Below are positions 1-11,109 of a stretch of DNA of 64,000 nucleotides, one piece after another. Where the stretch lies: NCBI GenBank assembly GCA_028386065.3, contig JAKUCV010002199.1:1-64000 (forward strand), in the 5' to 3' direction. This DNA is from Turnera subulata. Taxonomy: Eukaryota; Streptophyta; Magnoliopsida; Malpighiales; Passifloraceae. Below the pieces are notes generated by a model. It had not been told where the DNA came from. It saw only the letters and a list, made by a program, of their open reading frames with translations, and did no database searches. Position 1 is the first letter of the stretch. Every line of letters begins with the position of its first letter. The position numbers and the translations under genes were made by a program.

Positions 1-2037
1 AACCTGATAAGTAAAGAGTCTTGTTGCATCTCTCTATAATTATATTTTGGTCAACAAAATCAAACAAATGCATAGGGATATTTGTTATTTCCCCTTTTAC
101 TTGTTCAATTTCTGTTGACCCAAAAAATTGAAGTTTATATTGGTGCTTTACAGGCCGGTATTGGTTGGTTTCTTTGACCACCTTGAAATTTGAGATTTTT
201 GTAAACCAATCCCTCATGCAATTTGGCCCGAAAATATTGTATAAAGATTTTCTTTATTACAGCATGTATCATTGAACCCTGGAAACACAAAAAAAAATAA
301 AAAAGAAAAAAGAAACGGAGAAAAATGTTATAAAAAATATTAATATAAATAAATCATATTTATTTTTTTAAAAAAACATAATGCAAAAAAAGTAAATTAT
401 ATATAATCCAAAAAATAAAGAAAACTAACACAATAGCCTAAATAAAATGAAAATAGTAAACGAATTAGGGGAACTAAAAAAACACAAACAATGCCAAAAA
501 AATAAAAGCAAAAAAAAAATTAATTTCAAATTTTTTTAATTGCTGAAAATTTAAGTGGCATGTAATATTTTTTATTTTAATACTTACACTACATAATATT
601 TAATTTTTAATATCAAATAAAATCTCATATTTTTTAGAAAAATTAGAAAACTATCACAATGGAAGGAAAAAAATATATTATAAACCTGAAAAAAACACAA
701 TGCCAAAAAAAAAGTAGGAAAATAATGAACAAATCTGGAATATTTAAAAAACGAACACAATGCCAAAAAAATTAAAGCATGAAAGTAAAAAATAATTATG
801 AAAAATTTGTAACACAAAAACTATAAAATGAAAAAAAAAAGAGAAAATATTATATTAATCTAAAAAAAACAAATACAACGATAGGTAATATTACCACGAT
901 TATGTTTTTGTAAATATTCAACAAAATTTTTAAAAAAACAATGCCAAAGAATAGAAATATAACATAATATTCTGGGAAAAAACTAACAAAATGTATAACA
1001 AACAGGAAAATAATATTTAATTCAAGAAAATTAACAAAAATTAAACTAATGCAATGTAAAATAAAAAAACAAAAAAATTAAATTCAGGAAAATTAAAAAA
1101 ACCAACATAATACCAAAAAATTAGAAAATAATATATAATTCTGGAAAAAAACAAATGTAGTGGAAGGGGAAAAAATATATATTATAAATGAGGAAAAAAA
1201 CAAATAAAATGCAAACAAAAAATATAAAAATGTAAATAATACTGGAAAATTTAAAAAGACTAAAAAAATTTAAAGGAAATATAAAAAAAATAAAAGAAAA
1301 TAAAAAAAATCCAATGGAAATTAGTATTGCTGTCATTATTTTTATAAAAATTTCGTGAAAATTAAATAATAATGGAAAAAATAAAAACAAATAAGCATAC
1401 CTTTGAATCAATTAGAACCAAATCTAAACTGATAAGAAAATTTTGTAATTTGGTATTCAAAGACTCCCACATCCTTGTAACCCTAACTTGAATTGTCCAT
1501 GAATCCTTGTTAGGGGTCAATTCATCCAATTTCTGAATATTCATTCTCCTGGAAAAAATAATATATTATACAAATTTAAGTATACAATTAAAGTGTAACA
1601 CAAAAAAAAGTGTTTTCTTTTATATAAATTCTTAAAAATATTAATACTTACTAACATTCATACTGAAAGAAAGAAAAAAAAAGGAAACTGAAAAACAGAA
1701 AACTAACACAGGAAAATAATATTTAATTCAAGGAAATTGGAAGAAATTAACACAATGCCAAAAAAAATGGAAAAAAATATAGAATACTGGATAATTTTTA
1801 AAAACTAATGCAATGTAAAAGAAAATAGGAAAAAATATTAAATTCAAGGAAATTAAAAAAAACCAACATAATGCCAACAAACTGGAAAATAATATAAAAT
1901 ACTGGGAAAAAAACTAATGCAATGGAAGGGAAAAATAATAGATTAGAAATGAGGGGGAAAAAAAAATACAATACAAATTGAAAATATAAAAATGAAATTA
2001 AAATTTTCACAGACATAAATACTTAAAAATCAAAGTA
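1..2037. other. AT-rich intergenic DNA, no gene
   Basis: Very AT-rich sequence made of A-runs separated by recurring short words such as 'aatgcc', 'ggaaaataat' and 'aattcaagg'. The open frames on the minus strand consist almost only of Phe, Leu, Ile and Tyr and follow from the base composition, so I do not call genes. One longer duplication inside it is listed separately. Confidence 0.7.
1080..1238. repeat. Diverged direct repeat, copy 1 (second copy about 1842-2000)
   Basis: About 160 bp here reappears in the same order about 760 bp downstream. The shared landmarks are an 'aattca-gg-aaatt' start, 'ccaacataat-cc', a 'ggaaaataatat' block, 'tggaaggg-aaaa', and an 'aaatgagg' block followed by an A-run. 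Copies differ by many substitutions and small indels. This indicates an old segmental or tandem duplication, not simple low complexity. Confidence 0.5.
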
Positions 2038-2465
2038 GAATTGAAAAGAAACTGTAAAACACAGAAATTGTATCCGAATTTCATTGTACTGACATCTGAA
2101 TTTTCTCTGTTTGTTTTCAATTTTTTGTTTCTCAAAAGAAATCATATGAGACACACAAAATTTTAAAACAAAATAGACAAAATAGAATTGTAAAGAACTG
2201 TAAAACACAGGAACTGTATCCAGATTTCATTGTACTGACATTCGGATTTCTCAGTGTGTTTTCACTTCTTTGTTTCTGAAAAGAAACTGTATGAGCAGAA
2301 ACTTAAAAAAACAAAAAAAATTGTAAAAATACTGTAAAACACAGAAACTGTATATGTACATCAATGTACTAATATCCGAATTTCTCTGTGTGATTACACT
2401 TTTTTGTTTCTTCAAAGAAACTGTATTAGATACAGGAACTTAAAAACCAAAATAGTATTGTATAG
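2038..2465. repeat. Three-copy imperfect tandem repeat, period about 140 bp
   Basis: Three successive units begin near 2038, 2184 and 2318. Each has the order 'actgtaaaacacag', 'actgtat', 'ttgtactgacat' or a variant, 'tctctgtgtg' or a variant, 'tttgtttct' and 'gaaactgtat'. Copies are clearly diverged. No coding potential is seen. Confidence 0.65.
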
Positions 2466-3105
2466 AGAACAAAAAAAAAAGATTAGTACATACTGCAAGC
2501 TAAAAAAAGTAGGAAAACAGAGAAGAATAAATGGAGAGGAAACAGTATCAAAAACAAAACCTGTACCTGTATTTATAAATATTTAGATATAAGAGTTTAA
2601 CAATTATCAATTAAATTTATTTGTTAAAAAATCGGAACAAAATAAATGGGCTAAAGTTTTTTTAAATCTGATCTCATGGAGAGTTTAACTTTTTTAATCT
2701 GATCCTGGAGGGTTTAACTTCTTTTAAATCTAATCTCAATATCATAATCTGATCCTAGAGATTAGTATGAGAATAAGGGCCAATCAAACAACACCTAAAA
2801 CCCTCCACTTGGCAAAAAAATAAAGACCTCAAAGCCTACACATGGCAAAAAAGTAAGATTCTAAAAATCCTATGTGTCAAAACCTGGTGAGGGATAGATT
2901 GTTTAGGATAATATTATAAATAATTAACATAGTTTTTATTTAAATATTAAAAATAATGATAATGCGATACACGGCGTAGTAGACTGGTTAAATATTAATA
3001 GACGAGTGTGTAAATATGAACTCCCACAGTATAAACAGCAGATTCTTTCCACACGGTGGTCGGTAACTAAAGAGACAGTTCAACCGCCGGCAACCGCGCG
3101 CTTCC
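2466..3105. other. Upstream region of the cofactor C gene
   Basis: AT-rich intergenic DNA with short repeated phrases ('ctgatc-tggag-gtttaactt') at about 2665-2760. No gene is seen. The last 100 bases become GC-richer towards the start codon at 3106 and probably hold the 5' leader. No convincing TATA box could be fixed. Confidence 0.5.
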
Positions 3106-4131
3106 ATGGAAGAAGAACAAGAAGAGCCACAATCCATCACCACAACGGCGGCTGCGCTTTCCGCTGATCCCGCCTTGCAAAAGAAGCACCAAGCAATGCT
3201 CGATCGTCTCTCCAACCGCCACCAACCGCGCCAGAAATCCGCTAGTTCCGCCTCCACCGCCGCCTTCCTCACCCAGTTCTCCGACTCCAGGCACTCGATT
3301 GAGTCCCAACTCGCCGAAGCTTCCTCCTCCAAGCTCGCCGCCGACCCATCCCTAATGAAATCCCACATGGCCGACTTCTCCTCCTCCATCTCTTCACTGG
3401 AACAGCTCGTCGCCGAGAACTCCCACCTCCTCCCTCCCTACGAGCTCCGCTCCGCCCTCAAGTCCATCTCCGACCTCAAGCAATCCCTCGAGAACTTGAA
3501 CCCGAAAAAGAAATTCTCTTTCAAATCTAAATCCCAAAACCAAACCCAGAAAAGTTCTACCGCAGCCCAATGCCAGGCTCTGAACACCGCCCCCGCCGCA
3601 CCGGAGCAACCTGCTCCCCGATTCTCCGTCCAGGATTCACCTGGATTCAGAAACAAAGAAAGCCAGATCCTGGCCAAGAGTTTCAAAGGTTCAGAGATTG
3701 GGGAATTTACACTATCTGATCTGGAGTCGTGTGAAGTTAGGTTGATTGGGCCCGTGAACGCCTTGTTCATAAACAGGCTAAGGAATTGTAGGGTTTACGC
3801 AGGGCCCGTCCTGGGTTCCGTGTTGATAGAGCAAGTGGATAGCTGCATCTTCGTTTTGGCTTCGCATCAGATCAGGATACACCGGGCCAGGGAGAGTGAC
3901 TTCTACCTCAGGGTGAGGAGTAGGCCCATAATTGAGGATTGTGGAGGAGTTAGGTTTGCCCCCTATTGTTTGAGCTACGATGGGATTGAGGACGACTTGA
4001 AGGCCGCGGGCTTGGAGGCGGAAACCGGGAACTGGGCTAATGTGGATGATTTCCAGTGGTTGAGAGCCGTGCCCTCCCCGAATTGGTCAGTTTTGGAGGA
4101 GACTAAGAGGATTTCAAGTGTTGAGATTTAG
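3106..4131 (+). CDS. TFCC: Tubulin-folding cofactor C (TBCC; PORCINO-type)
   Basis: The 341-residue product is one uninterrupted exon. In the tubulin-folding pathway cofactor C joins the cofactor D/E-tubulin complex and stimulates GTP hydrolysis by beta-tubulin, releasing alpha/beta dimers; it acts in the cytosol. Residues about 20-130 are helical and Ser/Lys/Leu-rich like the spectrin-like N-terminal domain. Residues about 135-175 form a polar linker. Residues about 185-325 are the TBCC/C-CAP beta-helix domain, including GPV repeats and a QIRIH motif at 255-259 that carries the arginine (R257) expected to act as the GTPase-activating arginine finger. The length fits plant family members. The start is the first ATG of the frame and is followed by an acidic leader peptide. 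The coding 5' half is markedly GC-rich compared with its AT-rich surroundings. No frameshift or stop is seen. Arabidopsis PORCINO is the named counterpart, identified from memory of the family. Confidence 0.93.
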   Translation: MEEEQEEPQSITTTAAALSADPALQKKHQAMLDRLSNRHQPRQKSASSASTAAFLTQFSDSRHSIESQLAEASSSKLAADPSLMKSHMADFSSSISSLEQLVAENSHLLPPYELRSALKSISDLKQSLENLNPKKKFSFKSKSQNQTQKSSTAAQCQALNTAPAAPEQPAPRFSVQDSPGFRNKESQILAKSFKGSEIGEFTLSDLESCEVRLIGPVNALFINRLRNCRVYAGPVLGSVLIEQVDSCIFVLASHQIRIHRARESDFYLRVRSRPIIEDCGGVRFAPYCLSYDGIEDDLKAAGLEAETGNWANVDDFQWLRAVPSPNWSVLEETKRISSVEI

Positions 4132-4779
4132 GAATCTTGAGGATGGTTTTGGAGGTAAATTTGTGTTGTAAGATTATTGCGTCTTGTGAGATTCTGAAGA
4201 AGGGAAACAAATGTGTTACTTTTTACTCTTCTCAGTCTATTGTTGCTCTATGATTTTTCTTCTACCAATGTTTCGGTGGATGGGTGTTCTTATAAGTAGA
4301 TAGAGTTCAATAGTAAGATCATTGGACTGTGAACCATTTTGCTTGTGCATTGCAATTCATGCTTCTCATTTATTCAGATCACCTTCACTCCTTAATCCCT
4401 GTCTATGTGGCACGATGGTATTGAAGCCCATTGTGCTGCTTCATTCATGCTTGTACATGTTGGACTAGGAGATTCCCATACTAGCTGGAGCTTAATGAGA
4501 ATAAGTTGGTGGAGACCTAAATCTTAAACTCATGGACAAATATGTCTGCAAAGTTGTGTCATGAAAGCATATACACCTCCTTTCTTCAATGGTTGCACGC
4601 CTCTCGCATGCATTGTCATGATCCCCAAAGCTGACTTCGGACATCTGCTTAAAATGCTTCCTCTGAAGAGGAAAAAGAATAATATTTGAATCTTTCCTTT
4701 TTGGCCAGGAATTTAAAAAAATTAAAACATATTGAGCTTGATTGCAAAGAATTTTAGATGAGTGGCCTATGAACATTTC
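4132..4779. other. 3' region of cofactor C gene and spacer
   Basis: Probable 3' UTR of the cofactor C gene followed by AT-rich spacer. An open frame on the minus strand (4492-4776) has no recognisable domain and is not called. The decayed RPN7 copy starts at the end of this spacer. Confidence 0.5.
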
Positions 4780-5823
4780 TTAAGCTTTGTTGCAATATTA
4801 AAAGATTATGACCTCGTTCATATGTGGGGTCTAGCATTGATTGGTAAACTCAACTTCTACGAATTTCACAGAGGCATATGCCGTGTGTCTCTTCTGATGC
4901 TAGCTTATTTGAAGGAGGTGATTGAGAGAGGAAGAACTGTTTGAAGGTGTATGAGGGTTTGTACTGCATGTCCACGAGAAATTTCAAGAAGGTTGCTACT
5001 TTGTTTTTGGATTCCATTTCAACCTTCAAAACTTATGAACTTTTCCGATACCACACCCTCATATTTTACACTGTTCTTGCAAGCATTATATCGTTGGACA
5101 TAGTTTCCCTGAAGCAGAAGGTGTTTACGTTTGTTATTAGGTCTTCTGTCTATTCCATTTTTTCTGGATGATTGGCAGTGCTTCTTAATTCACAATGCCA
5201 AGTTGTGCAGGTAGTGGATGCTCCTGAAATTTTGACAGTGATTGGCAAAATCACATACCTTCCAGAGTTTTTGAACTCACCTTTTTTCAGCATTTGGTAA
5301 ATAGAGATATAGCACATGCCATAAGAAATTATTCATTTTAGTGTCATACCAAATCGATCTGTCTATGCTGTTTATATAGAAGTTATGTTGGATGTGATGA
5401 GATAATATTGGTTCAACATTTCTAAAAGTTGTTGTGCCTGATTGTTTTCCTTTTATTTGGTTTTTAACCGAGCTGGATCGACTGAGGAGATTAAACTGGA
5501 CTGCTATTTGCATCCACAATTCCATTATTGGAGTGTCCATGGAGTTCATCAATCTGCAAGTGGCATTAACAGCATGAACTTTTGTTTAGTTTACTTCTCT
5601 ACCTTCGTGATTGGGATCATAATCCTATTTATTTATATACTTGTAGGGAATTGTCACGTTCTATTGTAGCAGGGAAGCGCTGCATTGCACGATTGATAAG
5701 GTTGCAGGTGTTCTTGAAACTAACCGTCCTGATTCAGAGAATGCTCTTTACCGAGCAACCATCAAGCAAGGCGACTTCTTGTTAAACCGGATCAAGAAGC
5801 TATCTCGTGTCATTGATCTGTGA
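4780..5823 (+). pseudogene. RPN7: 26S proteasome subunit RPN7 (PSMD6), 3' part, unprocessed pseudogene
   Basis: Blocks in the correct order match the C-terminal half of plant RPN7, a PCI-domain subunit of the proteasome lid. A block at about 4905-5118 reads FEGGD-stop-ERKN, LKVYEGLYCMSTRNFKK and ends in SLKQK. A block at 5212-5300 reads VVDAPEILTV...EFLNS...FFSAF. A short block near 5490-5545 includes YLHPQF. The end, 5650-5823, contains ELSR, AGK, then [35 protein letters not shown] and a TGA. Between blocks GT...AG introns can still be seen (for example about 5119-5211), so this is a decayed genomic copy, not a processed mRNA copy. Lesions include an in-frame TGA where the family has Trp in the GGDW motif (4918-4924), a two-base insertion near 5680, an internal deletion near 5277-5290, and loss of the entire N-terminal half. 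It lies in the same orientation directly behind the cofactor C gene. Confidence 0.85.
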
Positions 5824-7277
5824 AATAGCAGCATCAGTGGTGGTCTGAAATGATGCCCAACTTGAGATGGAGTTTCATGTTAATGTTTCTTATTGGATTA
5901 ATCTGATGCAAGATGAATCAGTGTCATTTTTTCTTATCCATATTGATCTATTCTGGAAATCTATGAATGCTCTTTTGAGGCGAGTTTGTTTTCTTGGCTT
6001 TCGTGCGGATTGTAGATTTCGCACCCAACTTTCCAATTTCACTTGTGTGAAAAGCACAAAAGGGAGGAGGTCTCGATTTCGAGTCTCACCTTTCTCGACT
6101 AGTATAAAAAAAAAAAATTCCAATTCCTTCGCCACTGCATGTGGAATGCAGCATTTCTTGCCTCTGTTGTCCATCATTATTGCTTATTCAAGAGATCCTC
6201 TCGCGGGTTACGAACAACCAGCATATTTAAAATGTTTTCATTGATTGGTTTTAAACACTTTTTTCTCCCCTTTGAAACTCTACAAAGTATGTTGTATCGA
6301 TCCTTGCAAACTCTCTTCCTGGTAAGAGATAATTCAGTAATGCAGACGGAATTCATCAGCTTCGATGCCAAAACACCTGTATTGTAAATACAACAAGCCT
6401 AACAATTGAAGTTTAAGCTTCCAATTGGCGACGTTTACATTTGGAGTTGTACAACAATTTACAAAGGAATTACATGAATGACCAACTAAAACTTCTAGTC
6501 TTCCTGCAAAAACAGCACTAGTGAAAGAACAAGGTAACTCGATTCACTGAATCAAACAAACTTTTCTCCAGGGATTTTGGAAAGAGCATTAGAACTCTTG
6601 AAGAATATCAGTCAATTTAAGATTGGCCATCAGTCATCAATGCGCCTTTTCAACGTTGACTAACTGTTGTGTAAATTGGAAGTCAACTCCTACAAATTTT
6701 AATCTTTGTATTCTGTAATTGGTAAACTCAAACTACACTTTCTTTGAATAGAATGTGAATGTTGGGGAAGGGAAGGAAATTTAACTTTTTCACCTTGTTT
6801 GGGAATTTAATTGAAGCGGAAGAGTAATGAAGGTTAATTTTTTTTACTTTCATTTTCACTGCTCCTCAAAATGTCTTCCCAGAAAGGAAGAGAATTCTGA
6901 AAAACATTAAGGTCCTAATTTTTTTTAAAAAAAAAACATCATATTCTATTGAACAATCCACGATAATTTCCCTTTTCCTTCTTTAACCAAATTTGATAGG
7001 ATCCGACTCAGATTGGAACATAAAAATATCATGTCAAATTAATCTATATCTTTGACCCCTATCTAATGGCCTTTAATTAATGATTAAAATTGTCTAAGAA
7101 AGGCTGAAAGAAATCTCGTTTATCTCATTCGTTTTTCTTACAAGGCTTGCTGTCATTCTCCATCTCTCAATCCCTGCTAGAAGCACTCCAGTCCAGCGAA
7201 ACCTGAATATCTTCTACAAAATTTTTAGCAACTCTTTTTTATGTTGTCCACAACTCGGAAGCACTAGGATGGATGTA
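5824..7277. other. Intergenic, no gene seen
   Basis: AT-rich DNA with scattered open frames lacking any recognisable domain. A stretch at about 6060-6117 has a tRNA B-box-like phrase followed by an A-run and could be the end of an old SINE, but no A-box could be placed. Confidence 0.5.
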
Positions 7278-7340
7278 GGTTAATTACTTTTTACCCCTCA
7301 AACTTTTGGTTTGAAACAAAAAAACCCCTGAACTAAAAAG

Positions 7341-7746
7341 GATTTTTGGGATATTTAGTACCTAAGCTATTAGGTTTCATTTATTTATGTACCTGAAATT
7401 TTATTTTGCTCAATCCTATACCCAAACTTTTAAATTATGCTCAATCGTATACCAGAACTTTTAAATTATGTTCAATCGTGTACCTCGGTCAGCCCAAGGT
7501 AACGTAGTTGCCTGGTTGTGGGACACACCGACATTTTCTCGCCATGTGGCTGATGAATGGAGTTGCCACGTACCGAAAAAGTCTGTGGGTCTCCCACCCA
7601 GGCAGCTGATTCATCACTTGGAGCTGACCGAGGTACACGACGGAACATAATATAAAAATTTAGGTATATAATTGAACAAAATAAAAGTTTAGGTACATAA
7701 AGGAACCAAACTTAATAACTTAGGTACTAAATATTCAAAAAACCCA
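7341..7746. repeat. Nested inverted repeat (foldback/MITE) inside the larger foldback
   Basis: About 150-bp arms at 7341-7490 and 7600-7746 are reverse complements with moderate divergence. The left arm order is 'atatttagtacctaag', 'tttatgtacct', 'ttttattttg', 'tcaat', 'gtgtacctcggtcagc'. The right arm gives the same in reverse, beginning 'gctgaccgaggtacacga'. The GC-richer loop (7495-7615) shows no gene. Confidence 0.75.
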
Positions 7747-7949
7747 ACTAAAAAACCGGAATGGAGACATCTTGAACTTTCATTTGTCAACATTAAAAAA
7801 AACCCTGAACTAAAAAAACAAGAATGGAGGTAACTTGAATTTTTTAAAAAAAAAAAAACTCGTTGAATTATTAGATTTTTTAAAAATAATTTAACATGAA
7901 GGGGTTGAAATAAATTTGAAAAAGTTTAGGGAATTTCTTCTAACTAAAC

Positions 7950-8720
7950 CATGAATCCTACATCAAAAATTTTAAATCCTAAAACTTAAACTTTAAAACG
8001 CTAGTCTCTAAACCTTAGATCCTAACAAACTAAGCCTAAAAGTCCTAAACCGTAAACTCCTAAACTTTAAACCATAAAACCTAAACCCAAAAATTCTATA
8101 CCATAAACCTTTAAATCTTAAACCCGTAAATCCTAAAATTCTTAACCCTAAATTCCTAAACTCCAAAATCCCAAACCTTAAATATTAAAACACAAATCCT
8201 AAACTCTATATCCTAAAGCTCTAAATTCTAAATCTTAGAACCCTAAATTCTAAAATTCTAAACCTTAAAACATAAAAATCTTAAACTATTATAGCTTATC
8301 TCCTAAATCTTAAACCCTTAACGTTGAAATCCTAGGGTTTATGATTTACGGATTAGAATTTTGGGTTTGGCATTTAGGATTTTATGTTTTAAGGTTTAAG
8401 ATTTTAAGATTTTTGTTTTTAGACTTAAGGGTGTTAGGATGTAGGATTTGAGTTTTTTAAGTTGTAAAGCTTAGGATCTTAAGGCTTAGAGTCATAGGTT
8501 TAGGGTTTATAATTTAGGATCTTAAGGCTTAGAGTCGTAGGTTTAGGGTTTATAATTTAGGGGTTAGAACTTTCAAATTTAGGGTTTAGACTTTTGTGTT
8601 TTAATATTTAGAGTTTAAAGATATAAATTTTAAGGTTTAGGATTTAGGATTTTTAGATTTAGGGTGTTAGGGTTTAGGTTTTAATATTTAGGGTTTAAGA
8701 TTTGAAGTTTAAGTTCATGA
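7950..8720. repeat. Two opposed blocks of degenerate telomere-like repeat
   Basis: From about 7950 to 8330 the sequence is a run of variants of 'cctaaac' and 'ccctaaa'. From about 8330 to 8720 it is a run of 'tttaggg' and 'ggtttag' variants, so the two blocks face each other. Unit length varies and few perfect 7-mers remain. Plant telomere repeat is TTTAGGG. This is an interstitial degenerate array inside a foldback element, not a chromosome end. Confidence 0.75.
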
Positions 8721-9113
8721 TTAAGGGCTTAAGATTTTTTGGTGGAGGATTCTATTGATACATAAAAAAATTACATGTACAAACAAAACACTTAACTACC
8801 CCTTTCCTCCGGCACGAGTTGATTAATTACACTTGGGGAGGTGTTAATAATAGTAATTTGTCGGTCCAAAGAATGGGCTAACTTGGTATAAGATTTTTAG
8901 TTTAGTTACAAGAAAGTCCTTAAAATTTTTATATCAATTCCTCTTATTAAATTATTTAACAAAAATCTAATAGTTCAAGGAGTTTGTGTAAAAAAAAAAA
9001 TTTAAGGTTTTTTCATTCTTATTTTGTAGTTGAGGGGGTTTTTTTGTTGAGAAATAAAGGTTGAGGATATCTCTTACAACCCAAAAGTTTGAGGGAGTAA
9101 AAGGTAGTTAACC

Positions 9114-9552
9114 CTTTTATAAGCCAAGATAAAGAATATCTAGTAATCTAATGACTGTCTTTCTCGAAAAAGAAAAATGGCCATAACTATTGCATTGCTC
9201 TCGATTTGAACATCAGGTTTCCGTCTCAAACAATCTTCATGGTAATTGGGTTGGAGGTTCAAAGGCATTGCAAATGGAGAAAAAGGAAAGAAATAATCGT
9301 TGAAAGAAAGGGGCATTTTGTACTGGAAAGTTGGGCTATGGATTTTATTAATCAAGATCAAAGGTTAGATGGGGAGGATGAATACATAGTGTCTTCTCTC
9401 TTCCATCGCATGGTTTCAACCATGTGGTGTCGTCAACAAGGCTATAAAACATGGGTCTTAACTCTTACGATTCTAGTATTTTATGGTTTAGAATATGAAA
9501 AAAGTGTCAGATAGGATCGAAATTTGAGTAATCTCAAGTAAATTCATGAGTT
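9114..9552. other. Intergenic, no gene seen
   Basis: A plus-strand open frame of about 100 codons at 9206-9514 shows no recognisable domain or typical plant protein features, and I leave it uncalled. Confidence 0.4.
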
Positions 9553-9563
9553 GAACCGGTAAA
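9553..9563. repeat. 11-bp target-site duplication of the Pack-MULE, left copy
   Basis: GAACCGGTAAA here is repeated exactly and in the same orientation at 11110-11120, immediately outside the inverted-repeat ends of the element. Length 9-11 bp is characteristic of Mutator-like elements. Confidence 0.85.
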
Positions 9564-11109
9564 GCTAAATCGCTTCGTCCATAATATTCAAAAGTATTAT
9601 TTTGGGGTCTGCACTTTTTTTAATCCCTTTTACAGTTTGAACTCTTATTTTTCGTCTCCATTAGGGTCTCAGGCAGCCCTGCGGATAACGTAGACTGCCC
9701 GACCCAAAAGTGAGGCATACGCGCCCACTTTTTTGATAACGTGGCATCACGTGAGGTGTCTGTTATGCACGTGCTGTGTGGCAAGTGGGCTCTTTTTTGT
9801 ATTTTTTAACTGTAATTTTTTTTTATTTCAATACAAATTTATTTTTTATAATTATTTAACATAAATAAAAAATAAAGGAAACAAAATTACGCTTGAGCTT
9901 CCAAAATTCATGCTTTGTTTTCCCTTTTTTGAGAGAAGATTGAAAGTGACAGGCAAGGAGAGAAAATAATTTTTCTTCTGAATTTCAGAGCCGAACCTCA
10001 TCTTTGTTCACTGTATACCCAAATCAAACACCAATCATGTCCTCTACCACCACCCTTCTCTTCGGCCTGAACCTGGGGTGGCGCGCCACCCCAGCCTCAA
10101 GACCTCTGTCGCCTTCAAACTAACCGACGAGGTGGGTGACGTAGGCACCTTCATCCCATAGTCCTGACCCTCACCCTCGTCTCTCACCTTGACCTCTCCA
10201 CCACCCTAATCTTCACTGCCTCTACAATCCACCGAAATCCTCTTCTGGATCCCCATGCCCGTCCAGCCTATGATGTCCATCACTGCCGTTGTTGTCTCCG
10301 AGCTCCCCCACCTCATCGCCGCCCAGATTGCCACTGCAAGAGCCTCCACAGCCGCCACCCTCCTCGTCCTTGGTGTCATCGGGCTCATGTCCTTCTTCTA
10401 TCGCTTCATCCCCCACTCGTTGTACGCGACGTTCAACTCTCTTTGGGCCTCTCCTTTCAATCTTCACTCTCTCGTTTGCTGTAAGAATTATTAAACAATA
10501 AATACATATATACTTCAATTCCTTTTTTCTCTCCATCCTTTTACTTGTTTCTCAAATCATCTTGAGATTGGCTTGAAGGAACTGAGAATTAAGGATTGTT
10601 AGTAATCGTGACCTGTGGGTGATTTTGGGGGTTGTTCATTGCAATTTTGGGGATTTAGGGTTCGTGAGCAGGTTTGTTTCGTGAATTGCATTTGGATAGT
10701 TAGGGTTCTTGAAGAGTGAATGAGGTGAGGTTGGGATTTTTTGTCTGTAGGGTGAGCCAGGGATTGATTTGGGAATTTCTGGGCGTTGCTGATCGTTTTG
10801 ATCGTGAGGCTTTAAATTTTTTTAAATTTTTTCTTTTTATTTTCGTTAAACAATTATAAAAATTAAATTTGTATTAAAAAAAAGTTGGACAAAGCGTGAG
10901 AGACAAACTCCCCATGCACCATTCTGACCTAAACATGGAAGCGTGCGTCTCACCTTCGGCCCGGGCAGTCCACGTCATCCGCGGGGCTGCCTCGGACCCC
11001 TAAACGGGACTAAAAAGAAGAGTATGGACCCGTAAAAGGGACAAACAAAAGTGCAGACCCCCGAACGGTACTTTTCAAATAGTATGGACCCTATATATGC
11101 GATTTACTC
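9564..11109. mobile_element. Pack-MULE (Mutator-like, non-autonomous) carrying a host gene fragment
   Basis: The 1546-bp element is flanked by exact 11-bp direct repeats (9553-9563 and 11110-11120). Its ends are inverted repeats of about 170 bp. The left side reads inward taaatcgc, gtccat, tcaaaagta, ggggtctgcactttt, then a GC-rich 'ggcagcc..gcggat.acgt.gactgcccg' block near 9670-9702. The right side is the reverse complement (about 10940-11108). No transposase is encoded. Between the arms is a decayed fragment of a molybdate-transporter gene, which makes it a gene-capturing MULE. GC content of the captured part is far above that of the flanks. Confidence 0.88.
10098..10496 (+). pseudogene. 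Captured fragment of a MOT1-type molybdate transporter gene
   Basis: Across three frames, conserved stretches of the MOT1/SULTR5 family appear in order. These are VGDVGTFIP (10132-10158), then IVLTLTL..LDLSTTLIFT in a shifted frame (10160-10220), MPVQPMMSI.AV (10255-10290), LLVLGVIGLMS..YRFIP (10360-10410), and shifted again VVRDVQLSLGLSF followed by FAVRIIK (10415-10496). MOT1 proteins are membrane molybdate carriers; this fragment covers only their N-terminal membrane segments. At least two frameshifts separate the blocks, and no start, stop or C-terminal half is present. It lies wholly within the Pack-MULE arms, so it was most likely copied from a gene elsewhere in the genome. Confidence 0.82.

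Larger units (their letters stand above)
7278..9113. mobile_element. Large foldback element, non-autonomous
   Basis: The ends are long imperfect inverted repeats. GGTTAATTAC, a pyrimidine-rich stretch and CTCAAACTTTTGG at 7278-7310 correspond to the reverse complement of 9080-9113. The match continues inward through an 'aaccccctgaact'-like block (7318-7335 against about 9030-9045), giving arms of about 100 bp. No transposase is present. No clear target duplication was found at the ends, so the superfamily is uncertain. It contains a second nested inverted repeat and two opposed telomere-like blocks. Confidence 0.6.

Noticed and set aside
584..2208. Several minus-strand open frames rich in Phe, Leu, Ile and Tyr
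   Set aside because: They follow from A-runs on the plus strand and show no domain or codon pattern.
6060..6117. tRNA-derived SINE end (B-box-like phrase plus A-run)
   Set aside because: No A-box and no flanking duplication could be placed; evidence too thin.
5867..6387. Overlapping open frames on both strands behind the RPN7 pseudogene
   Set aside because: No domain and no exon-like structure; probably chance frames in the decayed 3' flank.
7950..8720. True telomere or chromosome end
   Set aside because: Units are degenerate, the two blocks face each other, and the whole lies inside a transposon-like foldback.
9206..9514. Plus-strand open frame of about 100 codons
   Set aside because: No recognisable motif, no plausible splice partners, and it lies between two transposons.
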